This document shows, in pieces, positions 1 to 13,793 of a stretch of DNA of 64,000 bases. The notes beneath the pieces were generated by a model. It was given only the letters and a program-made list of their open reading frames with translations, did not search any database and had not been told where the DNA came from. Numbering within the stretch: the stretch's first letter is position 1; each line of letters begins with the position of its first letter. Origin of the DNA: Pachypanchax playfairii (taxonomy: Eukaryota > Chordata > Actinopteri > Cyprinodontiformes > Aplocheilidae); contig SSNP01000017.1 in NCBI GenBank assembly GCA_006937955.1, positions 5,250,056 through 5,314,055 on the forward strand, given 5' to 3'. The translations under genes and the position numbers were made by a program.

Positions 1-2818
1 TAAGATGAACAGGATACCGTTGAGGTTTTAAAACACTATTTGTGTGAGACATGCGTTGACTGCGCAGCTTCGAGTGTTACTAATGAAGGTTCTCGAGGGG
101 AAAAAACACTATTTGCAAATTTTGAAGGTGATGTGGCTGCAATTTTCTCCCTGATTGCACTCTGGTCATGACAAATATTCCAAATATTTAATTACTCAGT
201 GGGTGCAAAGTGAAAGCAACAGTCAGATTGGAAAGCGGATTTGAATTATTAAGGGAACTTTCTGCACAAGCTCCAATCATTGATCTTTATTTGTTGTTGT
301 AAAACACAACAAGTATCATTCCAATAGATTTCTAGTGTTTTCAACTTTCAGCAGACCCTCCAGTCAGATACATGATGGTTTCATCTTTTTTGTTGTATAT
401 TTATATGGTCAGATTTCTCTTATTCTTGTTCCATTGATTTCATTATTAGAGAAAAAGCAGTTTGACTGAAAGCAGCTGAATTCAGTCGCAGCTCAGTCTT
501 TCCAACTCTGTCTCACAACCTGTTGATTAAACTTAATCAGAAAATATCATGTATTGATTCATGTACTTGGCCAATTTATTCTTTTTTGTGTGCTTGAATG
601 CAGCAATAGTTTTATTTAAGACAGTCTAAAGAAACCTCCGGCATTCTTCACAAAGAAAAAATTATGTTTTTCAGCTTTAACAAAAGAAAATATTAGTAGC
701 TGAAACTGTTGAGTTGTTTTTTAAAGAGATTAGTTTTTCTGCTGTGCAACCTAGTCAGGTTCATTTAATTTTCAAACATTATTCAATTTTAATTTCCTGT
801 CTGAATGGGTGTAGACCATCTCACTCTCTTTCGGATATTTTAGTCATGTTATTTTTGTGGAAACAACGGTCACAAATTAATTAGACTTCCCAGCCAAATT
901 AATCTGGTGTTACAGCCGTCATGTGAAAAGCAGTAAAAGTAGAGATTATTTAATTCTAAGTACCTAAACATGACCAAGTTGCCTTGATGTGTAAATGTTG
1001 CCAAATAAAAGTGTTTTAAAAATAGAAAAGAGAACAAATTTCAGCTCTTACATGTTTATTGCTCGGTGAAACTTATATTTTGAGCTTGTCTAAAAACTGA
1101 CATATAAACCGAGACTCATTAGTGATGTGTCAAAGTAAAAAGAAAGGAGGAAAGAAAAAACAGAAACCTTCAAATACAGTTTTACTGAAAATGTTGCATA
1201 GCGATGTTTTCTTTTCAGCAGAACTTTATAAGTAAATTTAATAGTCAAGTATTTTTGTCTTCTGTCTCCTAAAAATCTCGTCTTCAGAAGAAAACAATTC
1301 TAATAAAAAGACAGTATATTTAATAGTATGTGCTTGTATATACTTAAAACCAAACATATTTGCAGCCCACCTTTTCATACAAATGAAGGACATTTACTGT
1401 CCTGCATGATACATACACCACACAGCATGCATGAAAAGGGAAAAGAGAACATTCCAACCTAAAAGAAACATTTACTTTATTTTCTTAGTAATAAATACTT
1501 TTGTTTATATATTTATTTTTTTCTCTCGTGTGTTTGTAGGTTTCAGTGAGGTGGTTTTCTTTACGCAGTTGTTCTTTGGGAACTTTTATCCTTAAAATAA
1601 GATTTGTAGCATTTTTAGCAGTAATTTTAGATGATGGTGCAAATATGGAATACAAAAATGAACATAAGTTTAGACAGATGCCCATTTATTCTTCTGTTCA
1701 GCTGAATAAATTATATTTAGAAGAAGAACCATAAAAAACGTCAAGTCTCTAAAGTTGGAACATTAAAATCCAATTTTTCAAAATACTTTTATGTTAATGT
1801 TTAAAATTGGCTGTCATGTTTCTGTCACATTAAACATTTAATCAATAGTTTTCTATTCAATAATTAAATGAAAAACATGACAAGATGAGAATTCTGTTTA
1901 AAAAGTTGTTTAATCTGTGTTGAAAGCTTTCATTGTTACTTTTTGAGAATCTCATTAAAGTTATTTGCTCTGTCATTAACTCGGCCAAATGCTCATCAAG
2001 TCCAATCAGTTAATCAATCACAGGACTTGCTTTTTGTGCTCAGTGATCAGATGCTGGTTTAATGACTGGACGTTGTATCTGTTTACATGCACTCTGATGT
2101 TTTAGACTATTGAAGAAACCACCTCATCAAGTCCATTAGAATGCTTCAGGGCACAGTGTTGCATTGTATCCGTGGTTACAACCATGATTTCTAAATTCAG
2201 TAGTAATCGAGACACATAATATACAGTCCTTGTGGTTTAAAAGATTGCATGGACATGCGTTCACTATAATCCCACTATATGAGCAGCAGCCAACTTGTTT
2301 AGTTACAGCATTTGGTTTTCTTTAATTCCATTTTTTACGCTCCTCAACTTTAAGTGTTACATACAGAAATAGGCGACAGACAGATCTGTAACTGCATATT
2401 ATTTCTGATGCACATGAAAACACTTGAACTAAACAGTTCTGTTATTCAAAACAGTGCTAAAATTTTGACATGCACAGTAAACACAGATTGTGTCTTTCTC
2501 CATCTCTAACCTTTTGTTGAACACTCAGTCTTGATTTGTTTGTGGGGTTTTCTGTGTAGCGTCTCCATCTTTTTGTTGGCTTGTCATTTCTAATAATTTT
2601 CATGCATTTTTCTGTGTATGTTTCATTTGTGCACATTTTTCTTTGCACCACTCTCTAACATGGCTGCTGACAAGCTCAAAATGTCCCAGTCCAACCTTCA
2701 GTCTACATTTTCCCCATCTGTCTCTATCCCACTCTCTGTCAGGTTATCTGTCTTTCTCACTCTGTCATTATTTTGGCTGTCTCACTCCTCACACACCTTT
2801 CGCCTCTCTTGTCTCCAG
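1..2818. other. intron or upstream non-coding sequence
   Basis: No exon, RNA gene or recognised repeat could be supported in this A+T-rich stretch. Short open frames exist but none shows protein-like composition next to splice sites. The final ~130 bases (about 2690-2818) are strongly pyrimidine-rich and end in a CAG. They are the polypyrimidine tract and acceptor of the coding exon that follows, so this stretch is best read as intron of the plus-strand receptor gene whose earlier exons lie outside the window. Confidence 0.5.
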
Positions 2819-2962
2819 AACTCTGGCCACAAGGACTGTGATGTCCAGTATGCGGAGCTGGATACTGCAGCTTTGGCCTCGTCTCCCAGCCCACGAAGCT
2901 CTGCTCAAACTGGCCCTGGGGACCTTGTCGAGTATGCAACCATCCAGCCTAGCTCACACTAA
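2819..2962 (+). CDS. Terminal coding exon A: receptor cytoplasmic tail with two ITIMs (partial gene)
   Basis: Seen: a long pyrimidine tract ends in CAG at 2816-2818. It is followed by 47 codons and a TAA stop at 2960-2962, starting NSGHKDCD. Residues 9-14 read VQYAEL and residues 37-42 read VEYATI; both fit the ITIM consensus (V/I/L/S)xYxx(V/I/L), with tyrosines 28 residues apart. The linker is rich in Ser, Pro and Ala, as expected of a disordered cytoplasmic tail. Known: paired ITIMs recruit SHP-1/SHP-2 phosphatases in SIRP-alpha, MPZL1 (PZR), PECAM1 and Siglecs; the layout YAxLD...VxYAxI is closest to the ends of SIRP-alpha and MPZL1. Inferred: this is the intracellular end of an immunoglobulin-superfamily inhibitory or adhesion receptor. 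The transmembrane and extracellular exons are not in the window, so the gene is not named. Phase 0 entry matches terminal exon B at 13794, suggesting alternative last exons of one gene. It could instead be the true last exon of a separate gene. Confidence 0.6.
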   Translation, partial: NSGHKDCDVQYAELDTAALASSPSPRSSAQTGPGDLVEYATIQPSSH

Positions 2963-3975
2963 CGCATGCCATTATAGGCCTTTTCCCCTCAGACTTTGGC
3001 CTCAAGGTACACAGACTGATGCACTCCAACCCTTCGTTCATCCCCTTTCACATGCATTGACCTCCCCTTCTACGGTCCACATGGTTCCCTTTCCTACTTC
3101 CCTCCTGGCCATCGTTTGATTTCCCTCTAGCTGCTGTGCAGAGAGTTTGAGAGGAGCAGAGATGTTTTTTATTTTTTCCTTTTTCATGCTTTTATCAAAC
3201 ACAATGGCACTCAAGCAGGGATGTGCAGTTATTTGGTGCAAAAAAGAATGGAGTGTCAGGAATTCAAGTGCTCTAATATCCTCCTAACAGATCAATATGA
3301 GTTAGACCTACTTAAAAAAGAACATATTTTAGATGTTTTTTTTATCAACAGCTTTTCATTTTTACAATTTTTGTTTAGTTATGAATTGCAGAGAACTATT
3401 TAAAGACTGTCTCAATCTTACTTCACACAGGAAATCAGCTGCTCCAGTTATTTACATCAATAGTTTTGGAGAAATTCTGAAACATTTTTCTCTTCATGGT
3501 TTTTTAAAAAGTTGGCTTCGTAACAAAAAAGTGCAGAATATGGAAGATATGTGATGTAAAACAGCATTTTTTTCTGAGCAGTAACAAATATTTAAAACAT
3601 GTATCTCAAGTGATTAGATCTCTCATCAGGACTGATTGGTAGCTGAGCAAAACATGCTCTCATCTAAAAGACTGTGCTTTGATATGTCATCTAGACCCCA
3701 CAGGAGAGAATTGGGAGCAATCCTTCCATCACACACAAACATGCTCCTCTCCATCAGTGGAAATCTTCATCATAAACATTTGGCTAACGTGGGATTTAAA
3801 AGGGTGGAATTATGACATTTCCAGACTGGTTACAGTGGTGTGTGGTAATCCATAAATCAGATAATTCTGAAAAGCAATTCACAATGCTGAAGCAGTTCTT
3901 TTCTCACATAAAGGCAGTTTCACTCCAACAGAGTCAAAGCACAAATAAAATGCATTATTAAATATTATGACTGCA
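2963..3975 (+). other. probable 3' UTR of terminal exon A
   Basis: Sequence after the TAA stop has no continuing open frame in the exon's phase and no splice donor near the stop codon. The first 150 bases are C/T-rich, then the composition becomes A+T-rich. The first clear polyadenylation hexamer I see is AATAAA at 3944-3949, so the transcript using exon A probably ends near 3970. The exact cleavage site is inference. Confidence 0.4.
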
Positions 3976-4739
3976 ACAAAAACATCCATATCGAACTGAA
4001 AAGAGTTGTTTCATAATTTAGAAAACTCATAAAATCAATACAGAACAATGCCAATTTTCAGCTGACAGAATAATACAATTTTAAATTCACTGCTGAGAAT
4101 ATATATACAAGTGTTACAGATAAAAAACACACCATCCCATCCCCTAAACCCTTTACATCATGTATCCACTTGCTGACGGCACCAGATTGCATCAGCAGAT
4201 ACTTTCTGAAACAGCTAAGAAACCTGATATGATCTAACTTGATGGGCTATTAACTGCAAGCACATTTCTCAACCAGCAACATTGTGATGCTTCTCTGAGA
4301 AACAAACAAAGGAGAAAATAATCTAGTAAGTACAGGTCTCCGTGAAAGAAGCAGCTGGTTGCTAGGAGACAGTTTGTACTTACAGTACTTCTAATTATTT
4401 GCTCATTATGAATGGCTCATTCAGTGTGACTGCTGTGATAAATTTAAAACTCCTCTCTGTGCCATCAATAATGAAAACCTAAACATAAGTCAGTTCATTT
4501 AAAAATTATTTGACATGCATAAGGATTTATAATGACATCTTCTCTCCCAGCTGCTCTACATAATAAAAAGGTACAACAATGAAAATACCCATGTCACGCA
4601 GCTTGCTTACATGCTAAGCTTTTTTCAAAGCAGAGTGAGGCAGATTGTATCACTACCTCCAAGTACAAACAACTGATAGAACAGGATAGATTGGGGGTAA
4701 CAGTTAGAGCTTTGGGGTTTGGATGCTGCTTTGTAGTTT

Positions 4740-5290
4740 ATTCTTATTTATTTATTTGAACATTCTTTGTTCTCTGTTAGGGTCATTTTCTGTCAGTGTT
4801 TTTTAGTTGTTTTTTGTTTTGTTCAGTTTAAAAATTCTTAGTTTCTTGGTTGTTGTTGGTTGGTGTTCATTTATTAAGTTAGTGTGTGTGTGTTTCTTAT
4901 TCTTTGTGGTCACTTGTGTGTGTCTGTATATTTCAGCTACCTGTCTGACTTCAAAAAAGTGCATTACCATAATCTAGAATTTATAAAAGCAGGTTTCCAC
5001 ATCGTGTTTAAAAGAACACCATGTATTCACTCTGTTATTAGTCCTCATCTGTTGTCACTGTTCAATAACTCCTCGTCTGTGTATTTACAGTGTAGCTCTG
5101 GTTTTCATTCACTTGTTGTCGGATCCTACTGCTGACTCTTCTGCTCCTGTGTTTCGATCCCTTTGTTTTTTTGGAAGTAGTTTGCTGCCCACGTCAGTTC
5201 TTCATTTTTAATATGAAAGTATATTCTTCTTCTTATAGTCCCTGTTTGTTGCCTTCATTTGGGTCCATGTTCATCACTTCTTGCTAGTAA
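4740..5290 (+). repeat. T-rich dispersed repeat, degraded copy
   Basis: A strongly T-rich plus-strand segment with phrases such as 'gttttgttcagttt', 'ctctggttttcattc' and a tail reading 'ccttcatttgggtcc' near 5255. I recognise this style from a common teleost repeat whose 3' end runs through a TTAAAG-like A-rich motif to a '...tgc...ttgggtcc' tail. Related copies lie at 22170-22400, 48110-48560 and 57275-57545. Boundaries are approximate and the class is unknown. There are no terminal repeats visible. Confidence 0.35.
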
Positions 5291-6309
5291 CAATAAACAT
5301 TTCTGTCCTTTAGAAAGTATCTACAGTTTATTTTATTATTCTGTTGTCACTCTAATGACTACATTTCTTTCAACATTTTTTCATGCTTTAAGTCCCTGTT
5401 ATTCTAAACCCAGGGCCACAGAGGACAACATAAACTTTTACTTTTGGCATTTTGTCTTTATGTAAATATAAAGAAAGTAAAACAGTGTTTGCATTTATTA
5501 TTTTTGCATATAAACAATTATAGTTTTTGTTGCAATGATAACTAAATTCCGAGAACTAGAAATGCTTCAGTCAACTGGAGCAGCAGCGATAATGAGTGAG
5601 AGAAATAAAGTCAGCTTCTGCAGGTGGAGGCTGGATGAGGGCTAATTAAAAGCTACATGTGAGAGTTGCCACCACAGGTTGCGGTTGCTCCAATCTGTTG
5701 TAGTGGTTTTACAAATTAGTAGACGAGGAGTGTCTTCTACTGTAATTACAACAGGAAAATCTGGAATATTGACTGAATTTTTTTCACCTTCTTATAGCCG
5801 ATGCAGTTAGAAGATACTCCTACATATGGATGGTGATATAATAAAGTAGTTTGGGTATAGTTTTAGTTATTGGGTGACCTCATGTCACCACAACAACTTC
5901 CCCCTGACTTCACATTGATTCTACTCACCTCTGAAGCTCCACTGAATTATTTAAATGATTTTCAAAAATGATATTCTCATGTTTAATGATTTGATGATGA
6001 TGGAGGAGAAAGTTTTTTTTAACATCAGCACAGATTCTAAATAACATTCATACTGTATAAACATTATACAAAATAGTTTAAATCTTTAAGACAAATCTGA
6101 TGGCGAATATAAAGCAATCAAACTATTTCTGCACATTCAAAATCAAGAAAAGCAGGTCATCTCGAATCAAACAGATTATATAAGATTTACAGATTAAATT
6201 CCATCCTAGATGGTAGAACCATGACCCAGAACCATCACGTCCCATCAGATATGCTGTAATCAATTTGTTTCAGACAAATCCCACTTTTTATTTCTGTTTA
6301 CACACATCA

Positions 6310-6415
6310 GTGATCACCTTTGATCAGGTGCAATTATGACACACTGAGTCTCAGTTACCCAGGTGAAACAAGAATAAATCACATGGTCACATTCAAGGCA
6401 TGAGAAGAGGTAAAA
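6310..6415. repeat. copy 1 of a small dispersed repeat (pair with 61150-61255)
   Basis: Shares ordered blocks with 61150-61255 in the same orientation: 'acacactgagtc', then 'ccaggtgaaaca', 'gaataa', 'gtcaca' and 'catgaga', separated by similar spacing. Identity looks moderate, so both are old copies. Class is unknown; no tRNA boxes or inverted termini were found. Confidence 0.45.
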
Positions 6416-6554
6416 TTATGTTATTCCAGTTTTATGCGACAGTGTTTTCAAAATTTAGATTTGGTTATAAATTTTAAACTGGCTTGTAGGTGAAACTGTC
6501 AAAAAATATTAGCAATTAGCAGTAATTTATGTATTAATCCTTCAGTTTTCCACA

Positions 6555-6650
6555 CCTGCTTGTCCCTGTGCATTGTCATGGAGGATGTGGTAAGAGGCCG
6601 TGTACACCCTGGACAGGTCACCAGTTTATCCCAGAGCAACAATTTATCAT
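6555..6650 (-). repeat. fragment of a common teleost dispersed repeat (minus orientation)
   Basis: The block 'tacaccctggacaggtcacc' followed by 'agtttatcc' is the inverse of the 3' half of the repeat seen nearly complete at 21755-22105, which reads 'gactggcgacctctccaggg'. Sequence on both sides is too degraded to trace further. It is the oldest-looking of the six pieces of this family in the window. Confidence 0.5.
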
Positions 6651-9600
6651 TGAACTACACCATCATTGAGAGCAGCTAATTACACATCACACATATTTAT
6701 ATATTCAATAATATTTAATTAAATCTCATGACTCTGAGTGGTTTTCCACCTTTGAGACTGTGTGAAAGCTGATGTTGGATCTGATAGAACAAGTCTTTTT
6801 CAATGTTGGACAAAAGAGACACAATGATGAAAACCGAGTCAATTCTTACATCAGCTTCAATGTGTTTTTAGACCAAAATACAAATGGGTGTGGAACTGTA
6901 ACTGATGGAGTTGTAGAGGAAAATCTCCAACAGCTGCTAACAATTTCTGTTAGTATTTGTTATAAGCCTCGTCGTGTTGGGCTCCTTTTGTGATCTAACA
7001 CCATTGATTTGAATTGTTGTGTACTGAACCGAAGACTGAATCACTAAAGCGAAGTGACAAAATTCACACATCCTTCATGGAAAGCATTGTGGAGTTAACT
7101 TTATGTCTATAACTTCAAAATAATCAGTGAAACAAATCAGCCATCTCTTAATCATGTATTTCCCTCACATCATTTTACTGTGACAGAGTTATTACATTAT
7201 CAGATATGAAAACTTATTTGAGCCTTACCTTCCCAAGGTTATGTTATCTACTCAATATACTGACGCTTAAAATGACTTCAAGGTGGGTCAGATTTCATTT
7301 AGATTAACTCTTGCTATTAAATGTATGCATTTATTCTTTTCTTTTCTCTTTTGCTTTACATTTATACTGTATTGGACAGAAATTTGAAAACTTTTTCTCC
7401 TGATTAGACTTTAAAAGTTTTGCAGACAGAGTTTAGGTGGACAGATGATTGTAGTTTTGTAACCTAAAATTGGTCCATTCTGTGTCTCAGAAAAAAAGTC
7501 TCTGCATGTTTGATTGATTTCACAAGAGCTGTGCATTACCTACTTTTAAATTTTGTGGTGTGTTGTACCCAAAATGAGTGAAACGTTTGTTTCCAACCTA
7601 AGAACAGTGGTTCTTATAATTCACACGTGTAAGTCAGGATCTATTGTTCCAGTTTTATTACTGTATCATTCAGATCCAAATGCAGCAAAACCTTTCCAGA
7701 AATTAGATCCCTTGTGTTCTAGTACATGTCAGGTCCCAAAATACATTCAGTTTATTACTGACAACACATATTTTCAGGAGAAGGGCTCCTGATCTACTCC
7801 AAGTCTTTTTTCAATTCTCACCTCCATATTAACTGATGGGAGCAAGTACAACAATAAGTTTAATACTAAAATATGTAGTCCTTAGTACTACCAAAGTAAT
7901 ACTAAAGTATGATAACCTAACAGATCCTAACTGGATATTAAGACGTGTTCATCAATAACACCAGATTCAATCCAAACCTTCACCAACCACTCTCCTAGTC
8001 TTTAAATATTAGCTATAAAACAGTGTATTAAAGTTGTCATCTCAACCAGACTCTTTATTTGAAAACTGGACAAGGTTTTATTGATATAATTAAATAATTT
8101 GTCAGAAAATATTTCAATACAATACTCAGTATGGGGATTTTACAGATTAGGCTTTTATGAACAAGCAATTCAAATAACTCATTACCTTTTATATGCGTTT
8201 TTAACTTTCTGTTGGCTTAGGATATTTGTTTTTGTCAATTTCTGATCTTCATTTTAATCAACTTTTCTGATATTGTTAAACATAACTCTCACTTCATCTT
8301 GCTTTGTTCAAGTTTAAATAAATTTGAGCATCTTTCATTTAAAAAAAACATCATTACCTTTAATTTCCCATCAAATTCTATTGAACATGTTCAGATGAGC
8401 TAATAAACCAAATCAACTAAATTTAAATTTAAAGGCCCAGAGTTTGATGTGGAGATTTTTTTTTAATTTGTTTTTTACATCAGCTCAAAATCAGCCTCAG
8501 GTAAAAAAGACTAGAATCATAAAAAATGCATGTATGAAAAGAAAAGGTCAAGCTGCATTCATTAGCCTTTTAAATTATTATCTTGTAAACAAACAAAAGA
8601 TGCTAATTCATGAAACCGTTGTTTTATACTTGAAGAAATTTAAGACCAGGAAGATCTGGTCCTTTGTAAATGTTGTTTATTCACATTCACCCAATTTCTT
8701 GAGTGTTGTTTAAATTCCTAAAGGATTTTGGAAAACAATATGACAAATATTTACTCTGATTTAGTAAAAAATTATTTTAGTTTTGAAATTAAAGATCAGG
8801 GTCTCTCCCAAACCTCATCTTTTGTTTTAAATGGATTCATTAGGTACATCTAGCAGAAGTTTGATCACATTTTCCATAAACCCTTATTTAAAAACAAGAA
8901 ATAAGGCTTTTAGAATTTGTTCAAACTATGAATATAAGTCCATAGCTGTAAGAACTTGAAATGTCTCAGAGCTTAAAATGTCAAAGGGGATGACATTTTT
9001 TTCCTCAGACCTTCAATTTGGAGAGATCTGGATGCAAATGTGAGAGGGTGATTCTATAGAATCTAAGTTTGAGTCTTAATTTTGTCAGCACTTGGTTAAA
9101 TATTCAAGCCTGAATCCCACATGTCTTCAAACCCCCTAAAATAACTATAAAATAGAAAACCTGTTCCACAGACTGTTGGTTTTAATTCTACTCAAAATCA
9201 CCAAGGACTTCTAGTGAGCAGAGACATTAATAAGCCAGTAAAGAAGAAACTGTTCTTTAACGACTTGACGGGTCCTTGGTATTGACCTGAAACAAATAAA
9301 ACTTGTAGACTTCAATCAGTGAATCCGGCATTTGTGTCAGGAGCAGTTTACTTGCATGTCTTCTGTTGTGAAAACACCAGTTCACCTTCACAAAAGCTGC
9401 TTCCCCTCGTGTCTTTCTGACGTCCACTGAGCTTTATTCATTTTAAAGCTGCTGTGTGGGTCCCAGGAGAACGCTATAGTTCCAGAACGTAAACAGTCAC
9501 TAAACTCCCCCTTCCTTCTCCACAAGGATCATCATCATCAGAATGTGAGTGAAAAAATGACATAATTAATATTTATCACATGTAGAAGTTGTGAAATACA

Positions 9601-10996
9601 GAGTGAATTTAAAGTTCTCATTTTAGAAAAGAAAGGATTGTTTGTTTATTCTCGTGATACTCAATGTGGAAATATATTTACCCAAAAAACACTGGAATGT
9701 TTATTTTTAAAAATGACTTACAGATCATTTATAGTACCATCATAAAGCAGCGAATGCTGAAACATATTTTCCAGTATTTTTGTTGAAATTCCAGTTAGTT
9801 TTTATAAAACTTTGAAGTTGAGTTGCTGAAATGTTTTTTAAACCACCTTATACAAAAAATAAATACATGAAAAATGCACATTTCATCTGTGAACAGCTGT
9901 TTCTGTTGAGCTGCTCAAGTCTGACTCCTCGCCTCCAATAACAAGATCCTGACTCTGAATCCATGACAACAGCAGCTGATTACCATCAGTTTTTGATTTA
10001 ATTCTTAAAAGACAGAAATAACGTGGGCTGTTATTTACTAATGGACATAAATCACTATTTTTGAATAGGTTTGCAGTTATGCACTTTATATTCTATGACT
10101 GTAGAAATAATAACACAATATCTGGTATTTAGTTTTTATTTTTTGTTTCTGCCCCATTCAGTTTCTATATTTGTATAAAAATGTGCATCACAGCAATTAT
10201 CCATGATAAATATACATTTATAGAGGTTTGCTGCATCTTCCCACAATGTCTCATGTATTAAGATTTATTTGGAAGCAGGAAGGATTTTTCTGAGGTCAAC
10301 AACCGAAAGCTGAGGCAACTTTTATTCTCGTGTTTCCACTGAAGCATTGTTGAAATATTTTATTACTCTACAATGTGTGTAGAGGCAGTTATAGGAAAAA
10401 GTTTCTTTAGAAATGTTTGTTTCCTTTATAATTATGCTGATGCAAGTGACCCATAGGATTTACAACTGGGCCTATTCATAATTATTCATAATATACAGTA
10501 GGATCTCACTAGACTGAAAAAAGAAGACTGAGTGAAAGTCAGGCTCTGCTGACAGATAAAATGAACAAAGTATTGTTATTTAAACAGTTGGAGCAGATTA
10601 GCCAGTGGTGACTAACATGGTTACTAATAATAGCTAACAAATAATAAAATCTGACCAGAAAGCATCAATCATGGCACGTTTATAAGGTTGTGTAAGTCAT
10701 CCAGGTTGGCGTCCACATTCTCCTATAGCAGCTTACTTTCTGTATCCTGCACCTCGCAACGAGTTCATGGACAACGTGCACGCAGATGGGACGTTACACA
10801 ATCAGACACGCACACAGTCCAACTATTTGTGTTGGCTGAGGTTTTTACACAACTGAAAAAAACAAAAAAGACTATTTTATCTATATTTTAGTCACCCCAC
10901 TTTATTAATACTATTGTGAAGTTGGAGTCATTGCTTATGTCTTCCCTTAAATTCCTTCCTAATTTTTTTCCCAAAAATTTACCCATAGTTTGTTTG

Positions 10997-11193
<197 letters not shown>

Positions 11194-13793
11194 GGCAGTT
11201 TTTTTTTGTAAAATACTTAATGATTTTTGATTAAAAACTGCAGTCTTCTATTTAAAGGTTGATGTTTTTCATTATTATTATTATTTTTTGTTTGTTTGTT
11301 TGTTTTTGTTGTTGTTGTTCCATTTCCTTGCAAAACATTTTCAGAGTTGGGATCATCGTTTTCGTAGATGTAGAGATGCTTGAGGAAAACTCGTGAGTTT
11401 CATTTCACTCTCATACATTTCTGTTTTTATGTTTGCATGATTGTTATTCATCAGTGTCGTCTCATCATGTCCTCACAGTCATTTCTATTAATGTTACGTT
11501 GGGACTAGTTTGATCTCCAGAAGTGTCTTGATGTTTTCAGAAGGCCTGAGTCAACATTTCCCTGAAAACTAAAGTTAATTTTCTAAAAGAAAAAGAAACA
11601 GAATGAAAGTTAATTTTACAGACTGGTAAAATGAAATGTCACTCTTAAGATCCAGGGTCTTGTTTTGATCTAATGAACAAATTACCAAAAGTATTTATTT
11701 CAAAGCCATAATCAACTTTTAATCTCTCTTTTGCTAAAACATCCGTCTTGTTTTAGTTATTATACATCCAGTTTCCTGGAGGTTTACTCATACTGGAAAA
11801 TCCAGAAGTCTTGAAGTTTCAGCTTTTATTCTGATGATTTGTTGTGATAGTGAATGCATCACCACATCTCTGAACACAGCGTCTGAACCTCCATGTCACC
11901 TGAAATAACTTCCCTTGTTTTAAAATGAAGGTTATCAGGAGGGATAATGTGGAAATCTGCATGCGTGTAGAGTAAACAGGAAGTTTTCTGACTTTAGTCA
12001 AACCTTTTCAGCTCCGTCTGTCATCTTTCTACTTCCCTGTTGTATACTGAACCATTCAGTTTGTGTTGGTAGATAAATCTGTTGCTAAGATCAGAACTGT
12101 CTAATTCATACATAAAGCATTTTAGATGTAAGAACCAAACAATTCTATGATTTAATTTACTGTATTAAATTTGCAGTAATTCTACATCTCTTCGAAGAAA
12201 TGTCCCATAAAAGAGTAGAAAGCATCCGCAATGTCTACAAATGTCTCAAAATCAAGACTGATTTTGGAAACTTTACCCTCTACCTTCTTGAACCAGATTC
12301 TGGTAAAATATTAAATTTAGAGAACATATTAGGACAATTTAGCTCAGTGTATCGTCGTAAATCTAACGTAGACATACACGAGTGGATGTTTCAGTGAATG
12401 GAAACTTGTAAAAATCTTTCATGGATGTCCAGAAGTAACACACTGTCTAACTGAATAACTAGAATTTGAAATGAAAATGTTAATGAATGAAATAGATGTT
12501 GATTACAAACCCAAACCTCAGAGCTTGGATGTAAATGAAGCAGTTGACTTTTCTTTGCTCCCCAAGTTAAAACAGGGTGACGAGAGTTTAAACACCATCA
12601 CAAGAGAACGGCGATGACACGTCACACACGGCTTCATTAAAACTCTAAACTTCAAGATCAGGAGATGTAGAAAATTAGAAATAATGAACCCTTCAAGCAG
12701 CATTATACAACACCAAAACAATGCTGTAATTCTTCTTTTTAAATTCTGCCAGGACAGAAAAAAAGTTGGTTTTACAAAGTGCCAAACAATTCAGTCTAAA
12801 CATCAAGTAAAATCTGTAAAAAAGTTAAAACCTCAGACCTGAATGATGCACACACAATAATGTGATCCACGTGTTATTAGGAGAAAGAATGGTATTAATC
12901 ACACCTCATGCATTTACAGGTACATGAGATTTTTAAGCACTTTTAACCCGATGTGATGAAGTCAGAGTGAAAAAGAATGTGAGAAACATGAAATTAAGTA
13001 TTTTAATTAAACATAATATTTAACAGTTTGATTATTTTTAGATTTTTTTTTTCTTTTGATTTAAGTTATTTAGGTTTGATCATTTTTGTAGTGGGTGTTA
13101 AAGTCTTTGGAAATAAGACTTCAGGTAGATATTAATATTTGTAAATGATTAGTTGTCTGAAGTGTTTGCTGAATGCTGTGATTGTGGAAGCTGGTCGATG
13201 TTTTTGCTTCTTGTCTGTATCTTTTTTTGTTTTTACCTCCTAAATTATCCTCAGCTCTGAGCCTACAGCACTAATTCCTTCTGTTAATTGATTTAATTTC
13301 TTTCTGACTCGACGATACTCTTTTCACGATTTAAGAATTACAGAGACGGTCTGTCCATCCATCGATCCGTCTTTCCATTTGTATCTCCACTCATTGGTTT
13401 TATAAATAACAGCCTTTTAAGTGCAAACTGTTTGTGCCCTTATGTCATATTTATAGCCACAGCTGGTGGTGTTACGAGTTGTTCCAGCAATATTCTGTTA
13501 TTTAATATAAAATTAATAGAGTGTAATATCACATCCCCACCATGTTTATGAATAAAGATTAAGAATAATGAAAACTAAATTAGTAAGAATCATGGTTCAG
13601 CACAACGATGCAAAGAAAGGTTTAGACTGTATTAAATTACTGGTTGAATCTGGTTTCATATAATAAAAGAAGTCTCTAAATCTTCTGCTGGTAAATATAC
13701 TGTGTGCAGTGATTCCTTTCTAATTCTGAGCTCTGTCAAAACTCTGTGACCCTGCAGAATTTTATTGTCTCATTGTTTGTCTCTTTTTTGCAG
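11194..13793. other. intron between the two terminal exons, last part
   Basis: No exon is supported before the acceptor at 13793. Short ATT and GTTT/GTT simple runs occur at about 11266-11320. The last bases form a T-rich tract ending in 'cag' directly before terminal exon B. Nothing else was recognised. Confidence 0.5.

Larger units (their letters stand above)
3976..10996. other. intron between the two terminal exons, first part
   Basis: No coding exon could be supported here. It contains a T-rich dispersed repeat (about 4740-5290), a fragment repeated near 61.2 kb (about 6310-6415) and a degraded common repeat (about 6555-6650), all listed separately. The rest is unique-looking A+T-rich DNA. 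A candidate conserved stretch at 4380-4560 is noted in the findings. Confidence 0.45.

Noticed and set aside
2643..3119. 158-codon plus-strand frame, the longest in the window
   Set aside because: Overlaps exon A out of frame and runs through its polypyrimidine tract; Ser/Pro/Leu-rich composition reflects C/T-rich DNA.
9480..9550. Possible first exon ending in 'atcagaat|gtgagt'
   Set aside because: Good donor-like string but no promoter, no convincing reading frame and no partner exon.
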